From Paenibacillus sp. MAEPY2 (GTDB taxonomy: Bacteria; Bacillota; Bacilli; Paenibacillales; Paenibacillaceae), in NCBI RefSeq assembly GCF_000499205.1, contig NZ_AWUK01000036.1, positions 28,269 through 92,268 of the forward strand: a stretch of 64,000 nt of DNA, given 5' to 3'. Under the pieces are notes generated by a model. That model was not told the origin of the DNA, made no database searches, and saw only the letters and a program-made list of their open reading frames with translations. This document shows, piece after piece, positions 26,049 to 35,010 of the stretch. Every line of letters begins with the position of its first letter. Within the stretch, counting starts at the first letter, position 1. The position numbers were made by a program, and so were the translations under genes.

Positions 26049-26642
26049 GTGGCTGGCGTTAAAGATTATTTGAATTCAAAAGTATCCGACAATCGGGAGA
26101 AGATCGAGTATCACGTTGAGCAGATCCTAAAATTGATCGGTGAGGATAGTACGCGTGAAGGGCTGCTGGAAACGCCTGCACGCGTAACCCGGATGTATGA
26201 AGAGATTTTTGGCGGGTATGAAGTGGACCCGCGTGATGTACTTGGGGTTACGTTTGACGAGAATCACGAAGAACTGGTCATTGTGAAGGACATTGTCTAT
26301 TACAGCCAATGTGAACACCATATGGCGCCTTTCTTCGGCAAGGTGCACATTGGATATGTACCGAGCGGCAAGATTGTGGGACTGAGCAAAATGGCCCGTT
26401 TGGTGGAGGCGGTTACCCGCCGCCTGCAGGTTCAGGAGCGCATTACCTCACAGATCGCCGATATTCTGACTGAGGCGGTAGAGCCGAACGGTGTCATGGT
26501 CGTCGTGGAAGGCGAGCACTTGTGCATGTGTTCCCGCGGCGTGAAGAAGCCGGGCAGCAAGACGGTAACGTCTGCTGTGCGAGGTTCTTTCCGTGACAAT
26601 CCGGCACAGCGTGCAGAGTTCCTGTCACTGGTGAAAGATTAA
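26049..26642 (+). CDS. folE: GTP cyclohydrolase I
   Basis: 197 residues from a GTG with AAGGAGG 9 bases upstream; an in-frame upstream ATG overlaps that site. It converts GTP to dihydroneopterin triphosphate for folate and queuosine. Zinc ligands lie in YSQCEHHMAPFFGK and HLCMCSRGVKKPGSKTVTSAVRG. The EDSTREGLLETPARV helix is typical. The gene stands alone, away from other fol genes, 3.6 kb from queG. A copy of the 114-bp element precedes it. Confidence 0.97.
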   Translation: MAGVKDYLNSKVSDNREKIEYHVEQILKLIGEDSTREGLLETPARVTRMYEEIFGGYEVDPRDVLGVTFDENHEELVIVKDIVYYSQCEHHMAPFFGKVHIGYVPSGKIVGLSKMARLVEAVTRRLQVQERITSQIADILTEAVEPNGVMVVVEGEHLCMCSRGVKKPGSKTVTSAVRGSFRDNPAQRAEFLSLVKD

Positions 26643-26773
26643 GATTGGCTCATTCCACGCGTTGGACAAGCCAGAAGCATTTGAATCCTTTGGCGTAATT
26701 ATGTTGTTTCCATTCGGCAATTTTTGCTGGAACTGAAATGGCAGAATAGATGCTTGTGCCAATGGAAGCTTTC

Positions 26774-26814
26774 ATAAATAAGCCGTGTTCCCTGGGGAAC
26801 CGGCTTATTTATAT
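26774..26814. terminator. Terminator downstream of folE
   Basis: ATAAATAAGCCG and CGGCTTATTTAT arms with an inner TTCC/GGAA. AT-rich arms can work in both directions. Confidence 0.8.
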
Positions 26815-26902
26815 ATTACTTTTGCATTCACACAAGGAGATACATAAGGATCACCCAATTATTTCAGTTCATCCAGATTAGTTTAGTCGGAGGCTATCTT
26901 AT

Positions 26903-27757
26903 ATGAGTATACCGTCCAATTCAGATCAACCCGGATCGCGGGGAGCAGAGCAGCATCTGCAACTGGATCAATCATTGCGTCTGCAAATTTGGGAGACACC
27001 GCTCCTGCGGCCCGGGAGCAGTGTACTAGAAGCATTTGCCTGGGAAGAAGTCATGTGCCGCCGAGTGGGAGAAGGTCAGTTGCCTGTTGCTCACATTTGG
27101 CGGCATCCAGATGCCTTTGTAGCGGGACTGCGAGACAGGAGATTGCCACAGGCCGTAGAAGTCATGGAACGCATGAGAAGCCAAGGCACAGCGGTCTGTG
27201 TTCGTCCATCCGGTGGTGCAGCAGTTCCCCTGAATCCAGGGGTCGTTAACGTGTCTTTGATTCTGCCCAACCCGGGACGTGCCATCAATATTCACGACGA
27301 TTTCCGAGAGATGGCCTCATTGATCGCTGAATCGCTAACACCATGGTCGAGTCAGGCACGTACGGGGGAGATCGAGGGTGCTTTCTGTCCTGGCGATTAT
27401 GATGTCAGTGTGGGTGGACTGAAATTCTGTGGTATTGCCCAGCGCAGACAGGCCAAGGCTTATATTATTACTGCCTTTATCATCGTGGAGGGACAAGGAG
27501 ATCAACTGGCAGCAGATGTGCGTCAGTTCTATCAGGAAGCAGCAGACGGTGCCAACGAAGGGTATCCGGATGTTCGGCCCGGAACGATGGCGAGTTTGCA
27601 GGAACTGGCAGGTGTCCCTTCTGCTGCGGCGTATACAGCCTCGCTGGTACGCACACTGCGTCAGCGTTTTCCCCTTGCGGAGACAAGCCGAGTGTTGACC
27701 GTGGATCAGGAAACCGTCAGACGGACGGCTGAGCAGATGAAGCTGCGTTACGATTAG
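26903..27757 (+). CDS. lipL: Octanoyl-[GcvH]:protein N-octanoyltransferase (LipL-type)
   Basis: 284 residues in the biotin/lipoate ligase fold. It moves octanoyl from GcvH to E2 subunits in Bacillus lipoate assembly. VRPSGGAAVPLNPGVVNVSLILP matches the lipoate-ligase RRxSGGGxVxHxxG region with changes typical of LipL. The segment EGAFCPGDYDVSVGGLKFCGIAQRR carries the likely nucleophilic Cys and the binding Lys. LipM or LplA-like proteins are alternatives. CGGAGGC precedes the ATG. Confidence 0.85.
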   Translation: MSIPSNSDQPGSRGAEQHLQLDQSLRLQIWETPLLRPGSSVLEAFAWEEVMCRRVGEGQLPVAHIWRHPDAFVAGLRDRRLPQAVEVMERMRSQGTAVCVRPSGGAAVPLNPGVVNVSLILPNPGRAINIHDDFREMASLIAESLTPWSSQARTGEIEGAFCPGDYDVSVGGLKFCGIAQRRQAKAYIITAFIIVEGQGDQLAADVRQFYQEAADGANEGYPDVRPGTMASLQELAGVPSAAAYTASLVRTLRQRFPLAETSRVLTVDQETVRRTAEQMKLRYD

Positions 27758-27773
27758 GTTCAGAAGCTTGGAC

Positions 27774-27802
27774 TTGGAATTGGTTAATAGAGATGATATG
27801 AT
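27774..27802 (+). promoter_or_regulatory. SigA promoter of the 74-residue gene
   Basis: TTGGAA and TATGAT are spaced 17 bases, with TGA extending the -10. It ends 26 bases before the start codon, overlapping the intergenic gap only. Confidence 0.55.
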
Positions 27803-27827
27803 GTGATTTCGGAAGGAGAGTGTCTAC

Positions 27828-28052
27828 ATGGAAACATTAAGATATACGTATTTATATGAGGTCATTTCCACAGGCGAAAAGTCTGAGTTCAGCCAAATGG
27901 CAACAAGCAAAGAAGAAGCAGCTGCTCTGATCATTGCACGTATCGCTGATCTTGAATTTACAGGAGAGGAAGATATCAAGCTGGGCGATCTGATCGCGAT
28001 TAGCAAACAGGTTGGCGACAATTATGTTGCCTGTGAGGGTTGCGCCTCTTAA
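27828..28052 (+). CDS. Small conserved-looking hypothetical protein
   Basis: 74 residues, no family recognised. A central helix (SKEEAAALIIARIADLEFTGEEDIKLGDLI) and a C-terminal VACEGCAS with a Cys-x2-Cys pair are seen. GGAAGGAG is 10 bases before the ATG. It has its own promoter and terminator, which supports it as a real gene. Confidence 0.75.
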   Translation: METLRYTYLYEVISTGEKSEFSQMATSKEEAAALIIARIADLEFTGEEDIKLGDLIAISKQVGDNYVACEGCAS

Positions 28053-28085
28053 GGTAAACGCTCTGCATAGTGGGCCTCAAATGAT

Positions 28086-28119
28086 AAGCAAGTCTCTAGT
28101 ATAGAGGCTTGCTTTTTTT
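28086..28119 (+). terminator. Terminator of the 74-residue gene
   Basis: AAGCAAG/CTTGCTT with an inner CTCTA/TAGAG stem, then TTTTTTT. Confidence 0.88.
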
Positions 28120-28254
28120 GTTCTGTATTTGGATTATTCGATTCCGTGCCCCGCTGAACTGAACAACAATTGTACGGGAAGAAACATGTTCATTTGAAAG
28201 TGGTTTTGCAAAAATGCGAGAAAAGGCATAATTTCACGAAAAATGCCGATAAAT

Positions 28255-28287
28255 GTTCAGAATCCGTTCAGAGCTGATAGTTATAAT
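28255..28287 (+). promoter_or_regulatory. Activator-type promoter of the SLH surface protein gene
   Basis: TATAAT at 28282-28287 has no good -35. Two GTTCAGA copies (28255-28261, 28266-28272) repeat with an 11-base period where the -35 should be. That is the usual geometry of an OmpR-family activator site. The regulator is unknown. Confidence 0.4.
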
Positions 28288-28322
28288 CTTCCTACAACAG
28301 AAAGAGAAGGGAAGATTCGAAC

Positions 28323-31300
28323 ATGCGAAAAAAGGATCACCAGAAGCGCGCCAGGCTCCTGAGACGAATAGGGGTCGTGATATTATCGTTCCTTATGGTC
28401 TTCGGTATGCTGCCAGTTGTGTTTCAACAAGGCGTCGTTCAGGCCAAGAGTTGCTATGAAATGACGGAAACCGATTCTGATGATGTTGAATGGAAGCTCA
28501 TTAGTACGCCTGAAGAGCTCTATTGCGTAAGAGAAGACTTAAACGGTAATTACAAGCTGAAGAATGATATTTCTGAAGCAGCCATGAGCACGTTTTTGAA
28601 CGGAGGCTCTTGGACTCCAATTGCTGACATGATAGAAGATGAGCTTATGCCTTTTACAGGCAGGTTCGATGGGAATGGTTATTCAATCTCCGGTTTGAAA
28701 ACGACAGATGAGAATCAGAACGATGTGGGGCTGTTCTCTGTATTACAAGGTGCTGAGGTTAAAAATCTTGTATTAAACGATGTTTCTATAAAAGGAAATG
28801 TGATCGTAGGCGGACTTGCCGGACGGAGTACAGAGTCCCGTATTGAAGGGGTCCAAATCAGTGGAAATATACAAGGGAATATGAGAGTAGGCGGTATTTC
28901 AGGTTTATCGGACGAAAGTGAATATATAAATAACAGCACTAATGTCGCGGTGACCGCCTTAGGTGAGGATGGCGACTCACTCGGGGGACTTGTTGGAGAA
29001 AGTAATAAGGGCATAATCATTGCGAATGCTGCTGAAGGTATAGTGAGTGGTTACGAGGCTATAGGTGGACTGATCGGAGAGTCGAATGATAATTTCATTC
29101 GTCAGAGCTACACTTCAGGACAGGTGGCGGGTAACTACCAGGTAGGCGGTTTGATTGGCCAACTTAATTATGAATTAAGCCATACCATTGCAGACAATTA
29201 TGTGGTCGGTTCTGTTAGATCTGATGCTTCAGGGAATAATGACTTTTCTGCTGAAGGTATTGGCGGCTTGTTTGGTGAAGTGAATAAAGTACGTAGCTCG
29301 AGTAACACCTCTCAAATAAATGTACTTCATAATTATGTGGCGGCATCTGTAAACATTATGTCTGATAATTCATCATCACCCATTGATGATCAGACGATAG
29401 GGTTAGTCATTGGTAATCTGAATGATCCAGAAAATCAAGTTATCTTTACTAATAACTACTATGATTTAGCCAAGAGTAGTACGAACCAGCAGAATGGTTC
29501 TAATTATGCAACGGGTCTTACTACTGAGCAGATGAAACAACAATCTAATTTCAGTGGATGGGATTTCGATGGAGTTTGGACAACTCGTAACAGGATCAAC
29601 GATGGGTATCCGATCTTGCGTTCATCCAAGCTTATGAATGCACCGACTCCACCACTGCCCGATCCTACAATAGGTTATCTGTATCCATATCCTATGTACG
29701 GAACAGTTACTCAGTCCACATCTAAAGTTACGGTGAAGCTTAATGAAGCTGGTAGATTTTATTTTGACAATCAATTGTTTGATGAGGAAATCGTAGGACA
29801 GTCGGAAGAAGATACTAAATTACATGCCTTAGCTAATCTATCTTATGTTGATCTAGAAGCTAATGAAGAAAAATCGTTCTTGTTCACAGGATTGGACGAG
29901 AACACTTGGTACCGAGTGTTCCTGGCGGTAGAAGATAAGAATGGTCAGCTCAAGAACATGGGAGATCGGGGATATTCAACACTTGCAAACTCAACTCCTC
30001 TTCCACAAAACGTAGTGGCTACACCTGGTGATGGTCAGGTTGCCATTGAATGGACTACAGAGCCAGAATTAGATTATCGCGTGTATATGTACCAAGGAAC
30101 AGCAGCGCCTGAGGATCCCGATCTGTGGACGGATGTGACGGACAGTTACAGTGATGGACATATCAGTGATCTGACAAATGGGCAGTCCTATATATTTGCA
30201 GTTAGATCGTATACTTCCGATGAAGAAAATTCAGATTATGTTGCATCTAACGTTGTGATCCCGCAAGAGGAGAATAATAATGGTGGTGGATCTAATCCAG
30301 ACCCAGACCCAGACCCGAACTTTCCTGTACCACAGCATGTAGTGGCAACAAAAGGTGAGAAAAAGGTTACGTTAACTTGGGATCCAATCATGAACGGATT
30401 AGCTTCGGTCTATATGTACGAAGGCTCATCAGCACCAGTAGATCCTTCACAATGGGTACTTGTTACTTCTAATATTTTGAATAGCAGTTGGGAAATTAAT
30501 GGTCTTAGAGAAGGCGAAAAATATATTTTCGCTGTTAGAGCTGTATATGAAGATGGCGTATCCGAATATGGAATTTCTAATTCAGTGAAGATTAACATAA
30601 CTCCATCCAATCCAGAAACGCCAGGTAATGGGGGAGGTGGGGGAGTTATTACTCCTACTCCTGTAACGCCAACAACTCCACAAGCTCCACAGAAAGAAGT
30701 AATCAAAGTGGATGTAGCGAATGGGGATCAAGCTTCAACGATCGCTTCCTTGGAGATTAAACGTACTCGAGGAACAGATGGTACGGTAAAGGATGAACTT
30801 CTTCTTGATCAGAGCAAAACGCAAACCATTATCGACCAGTTGAAACAGACAGGCTCCCGTACAGCGGTTGTCTTGATTCCAGACGCAAAAGATGAAGTAT
30901 CACAGTGGGATCTGAACCTCACTCCACAATCGTCAGCAATGCTGGCTGAGCAAGGAGTGGATCTGGTTATTTCCAATCCTAATGTGAAGATTACCATTCC
31001 GGCGAGTTCCTTGAACGGACGAACAGATGATATTTATTTCCGTCTTGTACCAGTGAAGAAGGAATCCCAACGTTCAGAGATCCAAACGAGAGCACAGGCG
31101 AATGAGTCGATCATCCAATTCGTAGGCACAACGGATATCCAGATCATTGGACGTCCAATGACGATCGAAACGAATCTACAAAGCAGACCTGTTACGCTTA
31201 TATTGCCTTTAGATGCTAATCAGGTTGCAGGTGTGAAATCTGAGGAGCTAGGTGTATATATTGAGCATAGTGATGGAACGAAGGAGCTTGTACACGGCAA

Positions 31301-31964
31301 ACGGGTTACCCTAAACGTTGATAATCAGCAAGGTGTCGAGATTGAAGTAAACAAATTCAGTACATTCTCCATTGTTAAGGTCAAAGACTGGACAGACAAC
31401 ACATTGAAAGCAAAGCCTTATATTCAGGGGTACACGGATGGCAGTTTCCGACCAGAGCGTAATGTAACTCGTGCGGAAATGGCAACATTAATCACGCGTA
31501 TTCTGGGAACATCTACTCTTGAGGGAAGTCATGAATTTACAGATGTTACATCCAGCCACTGGGCACAGGCGGCTATATTAGCGGCAGCCCAATCCGGTTC
31601 TGTTCAAGGCTATACAGATGGCAGCTTTAAGCCGGATCAAGCGATTACTCGCGCGGAAATAGCTGTCGTGTTACAGCCGTTATTAACATCTGATCGGATG
31701 ACTACTGCGCCGACAGCATTTACCGATGTGAACGAGCATTGGGCGCAACAAGCAGTAGAACAATTAAGTTCGGCGGGAGTAGTTACCGGATACAAGGATG
31801 GCACGTATCGTCCAAGTCAGCCGATAACCCGCGCTGAAGCTGTGACCATGCTGAATAAACTGATTGGTCTTCAAGCTGAAACGAATGCAGCAAGACAGTG
31901 GTCGGATGTACCTGCCACACATTGGGCTTATGAAGCGATTGAGGCAGCTTCTATCCGCAAGTAA
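28323..31964 (+). CDS. Cell-surface protein with GLUG, fibronectin III and SLH domains
   Basis: 1213 residues. A basic signal peptide (to about residue 40, VVQAKS) leads to a region of GLUG-type repeats about 140-330 (VGGLIGESNDNFIRQSYTSGQVAG and relatives). Two FN3-like domains (about 558-650 and 670-760: PQNVVATPGDGQVAIEW, PQHVVATKGEKKVTLTW) are separated by an Asp-Pro repeat linker. An unassigned domain spans about 790-1020. Three SLH motifs lie at about 1030-1213 (QGYTDGSFRPERNVTRAEM, QGYTDGSFKPDQAITRAEI, TGYKDGTYRPSQPITRAEA). SLH domains hold proteins to pyruvylated wall polymer. The coding sequence is more AT-rich than its neighbours. Partner unknown. Confidence 0.9.
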   Translation: MRKKDHQKRARLLRRIGVVILSFLMVFGMLPVVFQQGVVQAKSCYEMTETDSDDVEWKLISTPEELYCVREDLNGNYKLKNDISEAAMSTFLNGGSWTPIADMIEDELMPFTGRFDGNGYSISGLKTTDENQNDVGLFSVLQGAEVKNLVLNDVSIKGNVIVGGLAGRSTESRIEGVQISGNIQGNMRVGGISGLSDESEYINNSTNVAVTALGEDGDSLGGLVGESNKGIIIANAAEGIVSGYEAIGGLIGESNDNFIRQSYTSGQVAGNYQVGGLIGQLNYELSHTIADNYVVGSVRSDASGNNDFSAEGIGGLFGEVNKVRSSSNTSQINVLHNYVAASVNIMSDNSSSPIDDQTIGLVIGNLNDPENQVIFTNNYYDLAKSSTNQQNGSNYATGLTTEQMKQQSNFSGWDFDGVWTTRNRINDGYPILRSSKLMNAPTPPLPDPTIGYLYPYPMYGTVTQSTSKVTVKLNEAGRFYFDNQLFDEEIVGQSEEDTKLHALANLSYVDLEANEEKSFLFTGLDENTWYRVFLAVEDKNGQLKNMGDRGYSTLANSTPLPQNVVATPGDGQVAIEWTTEPELDYRVYMYQGTAAPEDPDLWTDVTDSYSDGHISDLTNGQSYIFAVRSYTSDEENSDYVASNVVIPQEENNNGGGSNPDPDPDPNFPVPQHVVATKGEKKVTLTWDPIMNGLASVYMYEGSSAPVDPSQWVLVTSNILNSSWEINGLREGEKYIFAVRAVYEDGVSEYGISNSVKINITPSNPETPGNGGGGGVITPTPVTPTTPQAPQKEVIKVDVANGDQASTIASLEIKRTRGTDGTVKDELLLDQSKTQTIIDQLKQTGSRTAVVLIPDAKDEVSQWDLNLTPQSSAMLAEQGVDLVISNPNVKITIPASSLNGRTDDIYFRLVPVKKESQRSEIQTRAQANESIIQFVGTTDIQIIGRPMTIETNLQSRPVTLILPLDANQVAGVKSEELGVYIEHSDGTKELVHGKRVTLNVDNQQGVEIEVNKFSTFSIVKVKDWTDNTLKAKPYIQGYTDGSFRPERNVTRAEMATLITRILGTSTLEGSHEFTDVTSSHWAQAAILAAAQSGSVQGYTDGSFKPDQAITRAEIAVVLQPLLTSDRMTTAPTAFTDVNEHWAQQAVEQLSSAGVVTGYKDGTYRPSQPITRAEAVTMLNKLIGLQAETNAARQWSDVPATHWAYEAIEAASIRK

Positions 31965-31982
31965 ATAGTTGTATTCAAACTC

Positions 31983-32026
31983 AAAGAGATATCTTTCAGT
32001 CATTCGGCTGGAGATATCTCTTTTTT
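31983..32026. terminator. Bidirectional terminator
   Basis: Perfect 12-bp arms AAAGAGATATCT and AGATATCTCTTT, then TTT. It lies between the SLH gene and the convergent SOD fusion gene. Confidence 0.85.
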
Positions 32027-32098
32027 ACATCAACATATTGCACCATGGATTCAATGCGCTCCAGAGCACTCCCCGATACTATGCTTAGCCCGACAATC

Positions 32099-33421
32099 CT
32101 AATAAGGCGGCCATAACAGCTTGCGCGCAGTTTCGTAACGTTCCGCCACAGCTGGCCAGTACACAACCTTCCACCAGTCCTCGATATATTTTTTGCGTTC
32201 ATTCTGGTGTTTCAGATAGTAAGCGTGTTCCCATACATCCAGCGGCAGGAGAGGCACGATGTCGGACTGAGATAAATTCTGGTGCTTCTCCGCCTGCAAA
32301 ATTTCCAATCTGTGCGCCCGTGGGCTCCAGACCAGCATGGCCCAGCCGCTGCCCTCCACCTTGTTGGCAGCCTCGGTGAATTGATTTTTGAACGCCTCAT
32401 AGCTGCCGAAATCTCGCTTGATCTGTTCTGCGAGCATGCCGGAAGGCTTACCTCCACCTTTGGGATTCATGATCGTCCAGAAGATCGTATGCAGGTAATG
32501 GCCTGCACCATTAAACGCGAGTTCACGTTCCCAATGTTTGATGAGTTCGAAATTGTTCTTTTTACGCGATTCTGCCAGCTTTTTCTCTGCGGTGTTTAGT
32601 CCATCGACGTAGGATTGATGGTGCTTGTCGTGATGGATGCGCATGGTCATCTCGTCAATATGCGGCTCCAGCGCATTGTAGGCATAAGGTAGGGGAGGCA
32701 GTGTGTGTCCGCCAATAGGCACAGGTTTCTCCCTGACCACCGCTGCGTTAGCGTTGGGTGTGCCCTCTTCGTTTGTATTGGGAGACTGAACAGCAGCTGA
32801 AGCCTGCGCCTGTACGGATGGATGGGGGGTGTTGGCTGTTCCCGCAGCCGAAGACGGATTTTCTACAGCTTCACGATTGGACTGTCCAGATACGGACGTT
32901 GAGGCAATGTGTACGTTGGAATCAGCCGGTTGCCCCGAGGTTTGAAGAATATGTTCCAGTGAAAAAGTTGAATCAGACACCGAATCTCGCATAGCTCCAT
33001 GTTGTTTCAGCGTTTCAAGTACCCCCAGGAAATACTCGGATTCGCGAATGAAATGCAGAATAACCATTTTGGCAAGCGGGACAGACTGAACAGCAGTGCT
33101 TTGCTCCAGCAGGACATATAGCTGTCTAATGAACTCTCGCGATTGTGCGCAGGCTTCAGCCACGAGCTGTTCAATACAGCGGATGATGTAGGGGGCAGGA
33201 GGCTGGGTTCCCGGCAGTATTTGCTTCAACAACTGATTCGCGACACTCTCGCTGTTCTCAAAGATGGCTTCCCATTCCGCAAGCCATTGGACATATGAGG
33301 GTTCAAGATCAGGAATCAATGCACGGATGACAATCGTATGTTCCTTTTCTTGCTCTTTCCAGAAACGAACTTCTTCAAGTACCCTTAGAGGCAGCAGATG
33401 TCCATATCCATACCAATTCAT
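32099..33421 (-). CDS. Superoxide dismutase with N-terminal DUF2935-like domain
   Basis: 440 residues. Residues 1-145 are helical with Glu/His pairs (LEEVRFWKEQEKEHTIVIRAL, HFIRESEYFLGVLETL), like the ferritin-like DUF2935 fold. Residues about 150-235 are a low-complexity Ser/Ala/Pro linker. Residues about 240-430 are an Fe/Mn SOD: His263 region MRIHHDKHH, GAGHYLHTIFW, LDVWEHAYYLKHQNERKKYIEDWW. The usual GGGHANH reads GAGHYLH, so activity is likely but not certain. It is the second SOD in the window. GGAGGT precedes the ATG. Bacillus sodF-type proteins have a much shorter extension. Confidence 0.87.
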   Translation of the reverse strand: MNWYGYGHLLPLRVLEEVRFWKEQEKEHTIVIRALIPDLEPSYVQWLAEWEAIFENSESVANQLLKQILPGTQPPAPYIIRCIEQLVAEACAQSREFIRQLYVLLEQSTAVQSVPLAKMVILHFIRESEYFLGVLETLKQHGAMRDSVSDSTFSLEHILQTSGQPADSNVHIASTSVSGQSNREAVENPSSAAGTANTPHPSVQAQASAAVQSPNTNEEGTPNANAAVVREKPVPIGGHTLPPLPYAYNALEPHIDEMTMRIHHDKHHQSYVDGLNTAEKKLAESRKKNNFELIKHWERELAFNGAGHYLHTIFWTIMNPKGGGKPSGMLAEQIKRDFGSYEAFKNQFTEAANKVEGSGWAMLVWSPRAHRLEILQAEKHQNLSQSDIVPLLPLDVWEHAYYLKHQNERKKYIEDWWKVVYWPAVAERYETARKLLWPPY

Positions 33422-33579
33422 AAGTGGTAAACCTCCGTTTCAAATGAATTCAAATCTAGATCCAGCAGCAGAAATAAAATTGGCCCCCCCGGTTCCCTCA
33501 ATTTTGTAATACACAAGCTAGAGCTGTCTTTAATTACGTCCCAAAAGTATATTCTCCAGTCATGTTGTCCTATGTGTAC

Positions 33580-33612
33580 AAAAAAAAGAGCCCCGTTATA
33601 GGGGCTCTTGAA
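33580..33612 (-). terminator. Terminator of the membrane-anchored hydrolase gene
   Basis: On the minus strand AAGAGCCCC/GGGGCTCTT followed by TTTTTTT. Confidence 0.88.
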
Positions 33613-33623
33613 TTACCGGATCT

Positions 33624-34652
33624 TCACGATTCTCCGGCATTGGTATTTTCCACATCATCGCTGCTCGTCTTCGTTACATGACTCAGGAATGTGGAGACAC
33701 GACGCAGGTATTCCTTCGGATGCTCCCGGAAGATCAGCTCATGATGCGCACCATCCACAATCCATTCATCGGAATACGGATTGGTCTGGTTGGCAGCGAG
33801 CAGCTCTGCAATCGGGTAAGGAGCTTTCTCATCCTCGGTACCATGGATGAAGAAAATAGGGAACGGATAATCGTCCTTTTTCACTTCCTGATACGGAATC
33901 TGCTGCAATCCGGTCCCGTTCAGAATGGGGAACAGCAGATTCATAATCTGCAGCGTAGGCTGACGCGGCAGATCAATCTGATTATGGATGTTATGGTACA
34001 GTGTATCCGGCTCAAGCAGGAACGTGCTGTCCAGAATCATCGCATCCACATCTTTGGTAATCAGCCCAGTCTGGAGGGCTGTACCTGCACCCATGGAGAA
34101 GCCCCATACAACAAGCTCCTGAGCTCCGCGCTGCTTCGCAAACTGGATTGCGCCAAGCAGCTGCTGGGATTCGGCTTTGCCGCCTGTGGCGACAGCTTTG
34201 TTCACCTGGGAAGCGAAACCGTAATCGAACATCACCACATTGAAGCCGAGTTGGTGAGCATAATGGGCCAGGTCATACATCGGTACCCAGGTTTCTTCAC
34301 GATTCGCACCATATCCATGGCTGAATATGATGGTTTTGTTTGCATTATCGTCAGCCGGAATATACCAACCCTGCATCGTTCGACTGCCGTCTGCTGCCGG
34401 AAACGTGATGTCTTGATACTTCATGTTCTTGGCCTGCATGGGATTGGAGAAGACAGGCGCTACCGTTGGATTGGATAATACCCAAGCAATATAACCGTGT
34501 AGTGCAATAAAACAAAAGAGCAGAAAAAATACAACGGAGAGCAGCAGCGCCACGACAATATGTTTGAACCGGATCAACCTCGGTGATAACGAAGAAGGCA
34601 GATCTGACACTTTCGTTTGCAGCGGGGCTTCGCTCTGGGATGTCGGATACAT
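33624..34652 (-). CDS. Membrane-anchored alpha/beta hydrolase
   Basis: 342 residues from the ATG with AAAGGAGGGG 6 bases before it; an in-frame ATG eight codons upstream would contain that site. One N-terminal membrane helix (about residues 30-55, HIVVALLLSVVFFLLFCFIALHG) makes the hydrolase domain extracytoplasmic. Motifs are SHGYGANREET (oxyanion), nucleophile Ser in WGFSMGAGTA, Asp in HGTEDEKAP and His in GAHHELIF. It resembles YqkD/BEM46-type hydrolases; substrate unknown. Confidence 0.9.
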   Translation of the reverse strand: MYPTSQSEAPLQTKVSDLPSSLSPRLIRFKHIVVALLLSVVFFLLFCFIALHGYIAWVLSNPTVAPVFSNPMQAKNMKYQDITFPAADGSRTMQGWYIPADDNANKTIIFSHGYGANREETWVPMYDLAHYAHQLGFNVVMFDYGFASQVNKAVATGGKAESQQLLGAIQFAKQRGAQELVVWGFSMGAGTALQTGLITKDVDAMILDSTFLLEPDTLYHNIHNQIDLPRQPTLQIMNLLFPILNGTGLQQIPYQEVKKDDYPFPIFFIHGTEDEKAPYPIAELLAANQTNPYSDEWIVDGAHHELIFREHPKEYLRRVSTFLSHVTKTSSDDVENTNAGES

Positions 34653-34933
34653 GATTGCCCCTCCTTTAAAAATCAAATGAAGATAACAACGAGACGAACA
34701 GAGCGGATAAATGATTTTTCTGACTACGTATGAAGCAAAATCTTAATTTAGTATATCTTTATCGTATGTTCCAATATAGTCAAAGTCAATTGATTGGAGC
34801 CATTTGTTACGCAATTGTTATATAGTTCTGAAGATATATGGTTAACATTTCCTTAGGGTGCAAATAGCAGGGGATTTTGATTTATAAAAAGAAAATATTT
34901 ACAATTATCTCTCTTCCAATTGGCGCTTTTTAG
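34653..34933. other. AT-rich gap between the hydrolase and iclR genes
   Basis: Very AT-rich DNA holding the promoter of the leftward hydrolase gene. No specific hexamers or coding sequence could be assigned here. Confidence 0.4.
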
Positions 34934-34962
34934 TTTACAGATGAGACCGTTTCTCATATAAT
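34934..34962 (+). promoter_or_regulatory. SigA promoter of iclR with a palindromic operator in the spacer
   Basis: TTTACA and TATAAT are separated by exactly 17 bases. The palindrome ATGAGA-ccgtt-TCTCAT (34941-34957) fills the spacer and touches the -10, so a bound protein would block polymerase. It is probably autoregulatory. Confidence 0.75.
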
Positions 34963-34974
34963 TTATGTAACCAA

Positions 34975-34991
34975 GTTTCATGTGATGAAAC
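34975..34991 (+). promoter_or_regulatory. Palindromic operator GTTTCA-N5-TGAAAC upstream of iclR
   Basis: GTTTCAT-gtg-ATGAAAC is a perfect palindrome at about +6 to +22 of the predicted transcript. The same arms with the same spacing occur in the acnA leader (48501-48517). It is a candidate IclR-type binding site. Confidence 0.6.
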
Positions 34992-35010
34992 ATGAGGAGG
35001 GCAATATGCC

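Noticed and set aside
33678..34478. 266-codon plus-strand frame opposite the membrane-anchored hydrolase
   Set aside because: Antisense to a gene with intact catalytic motifs; sequence looks random.
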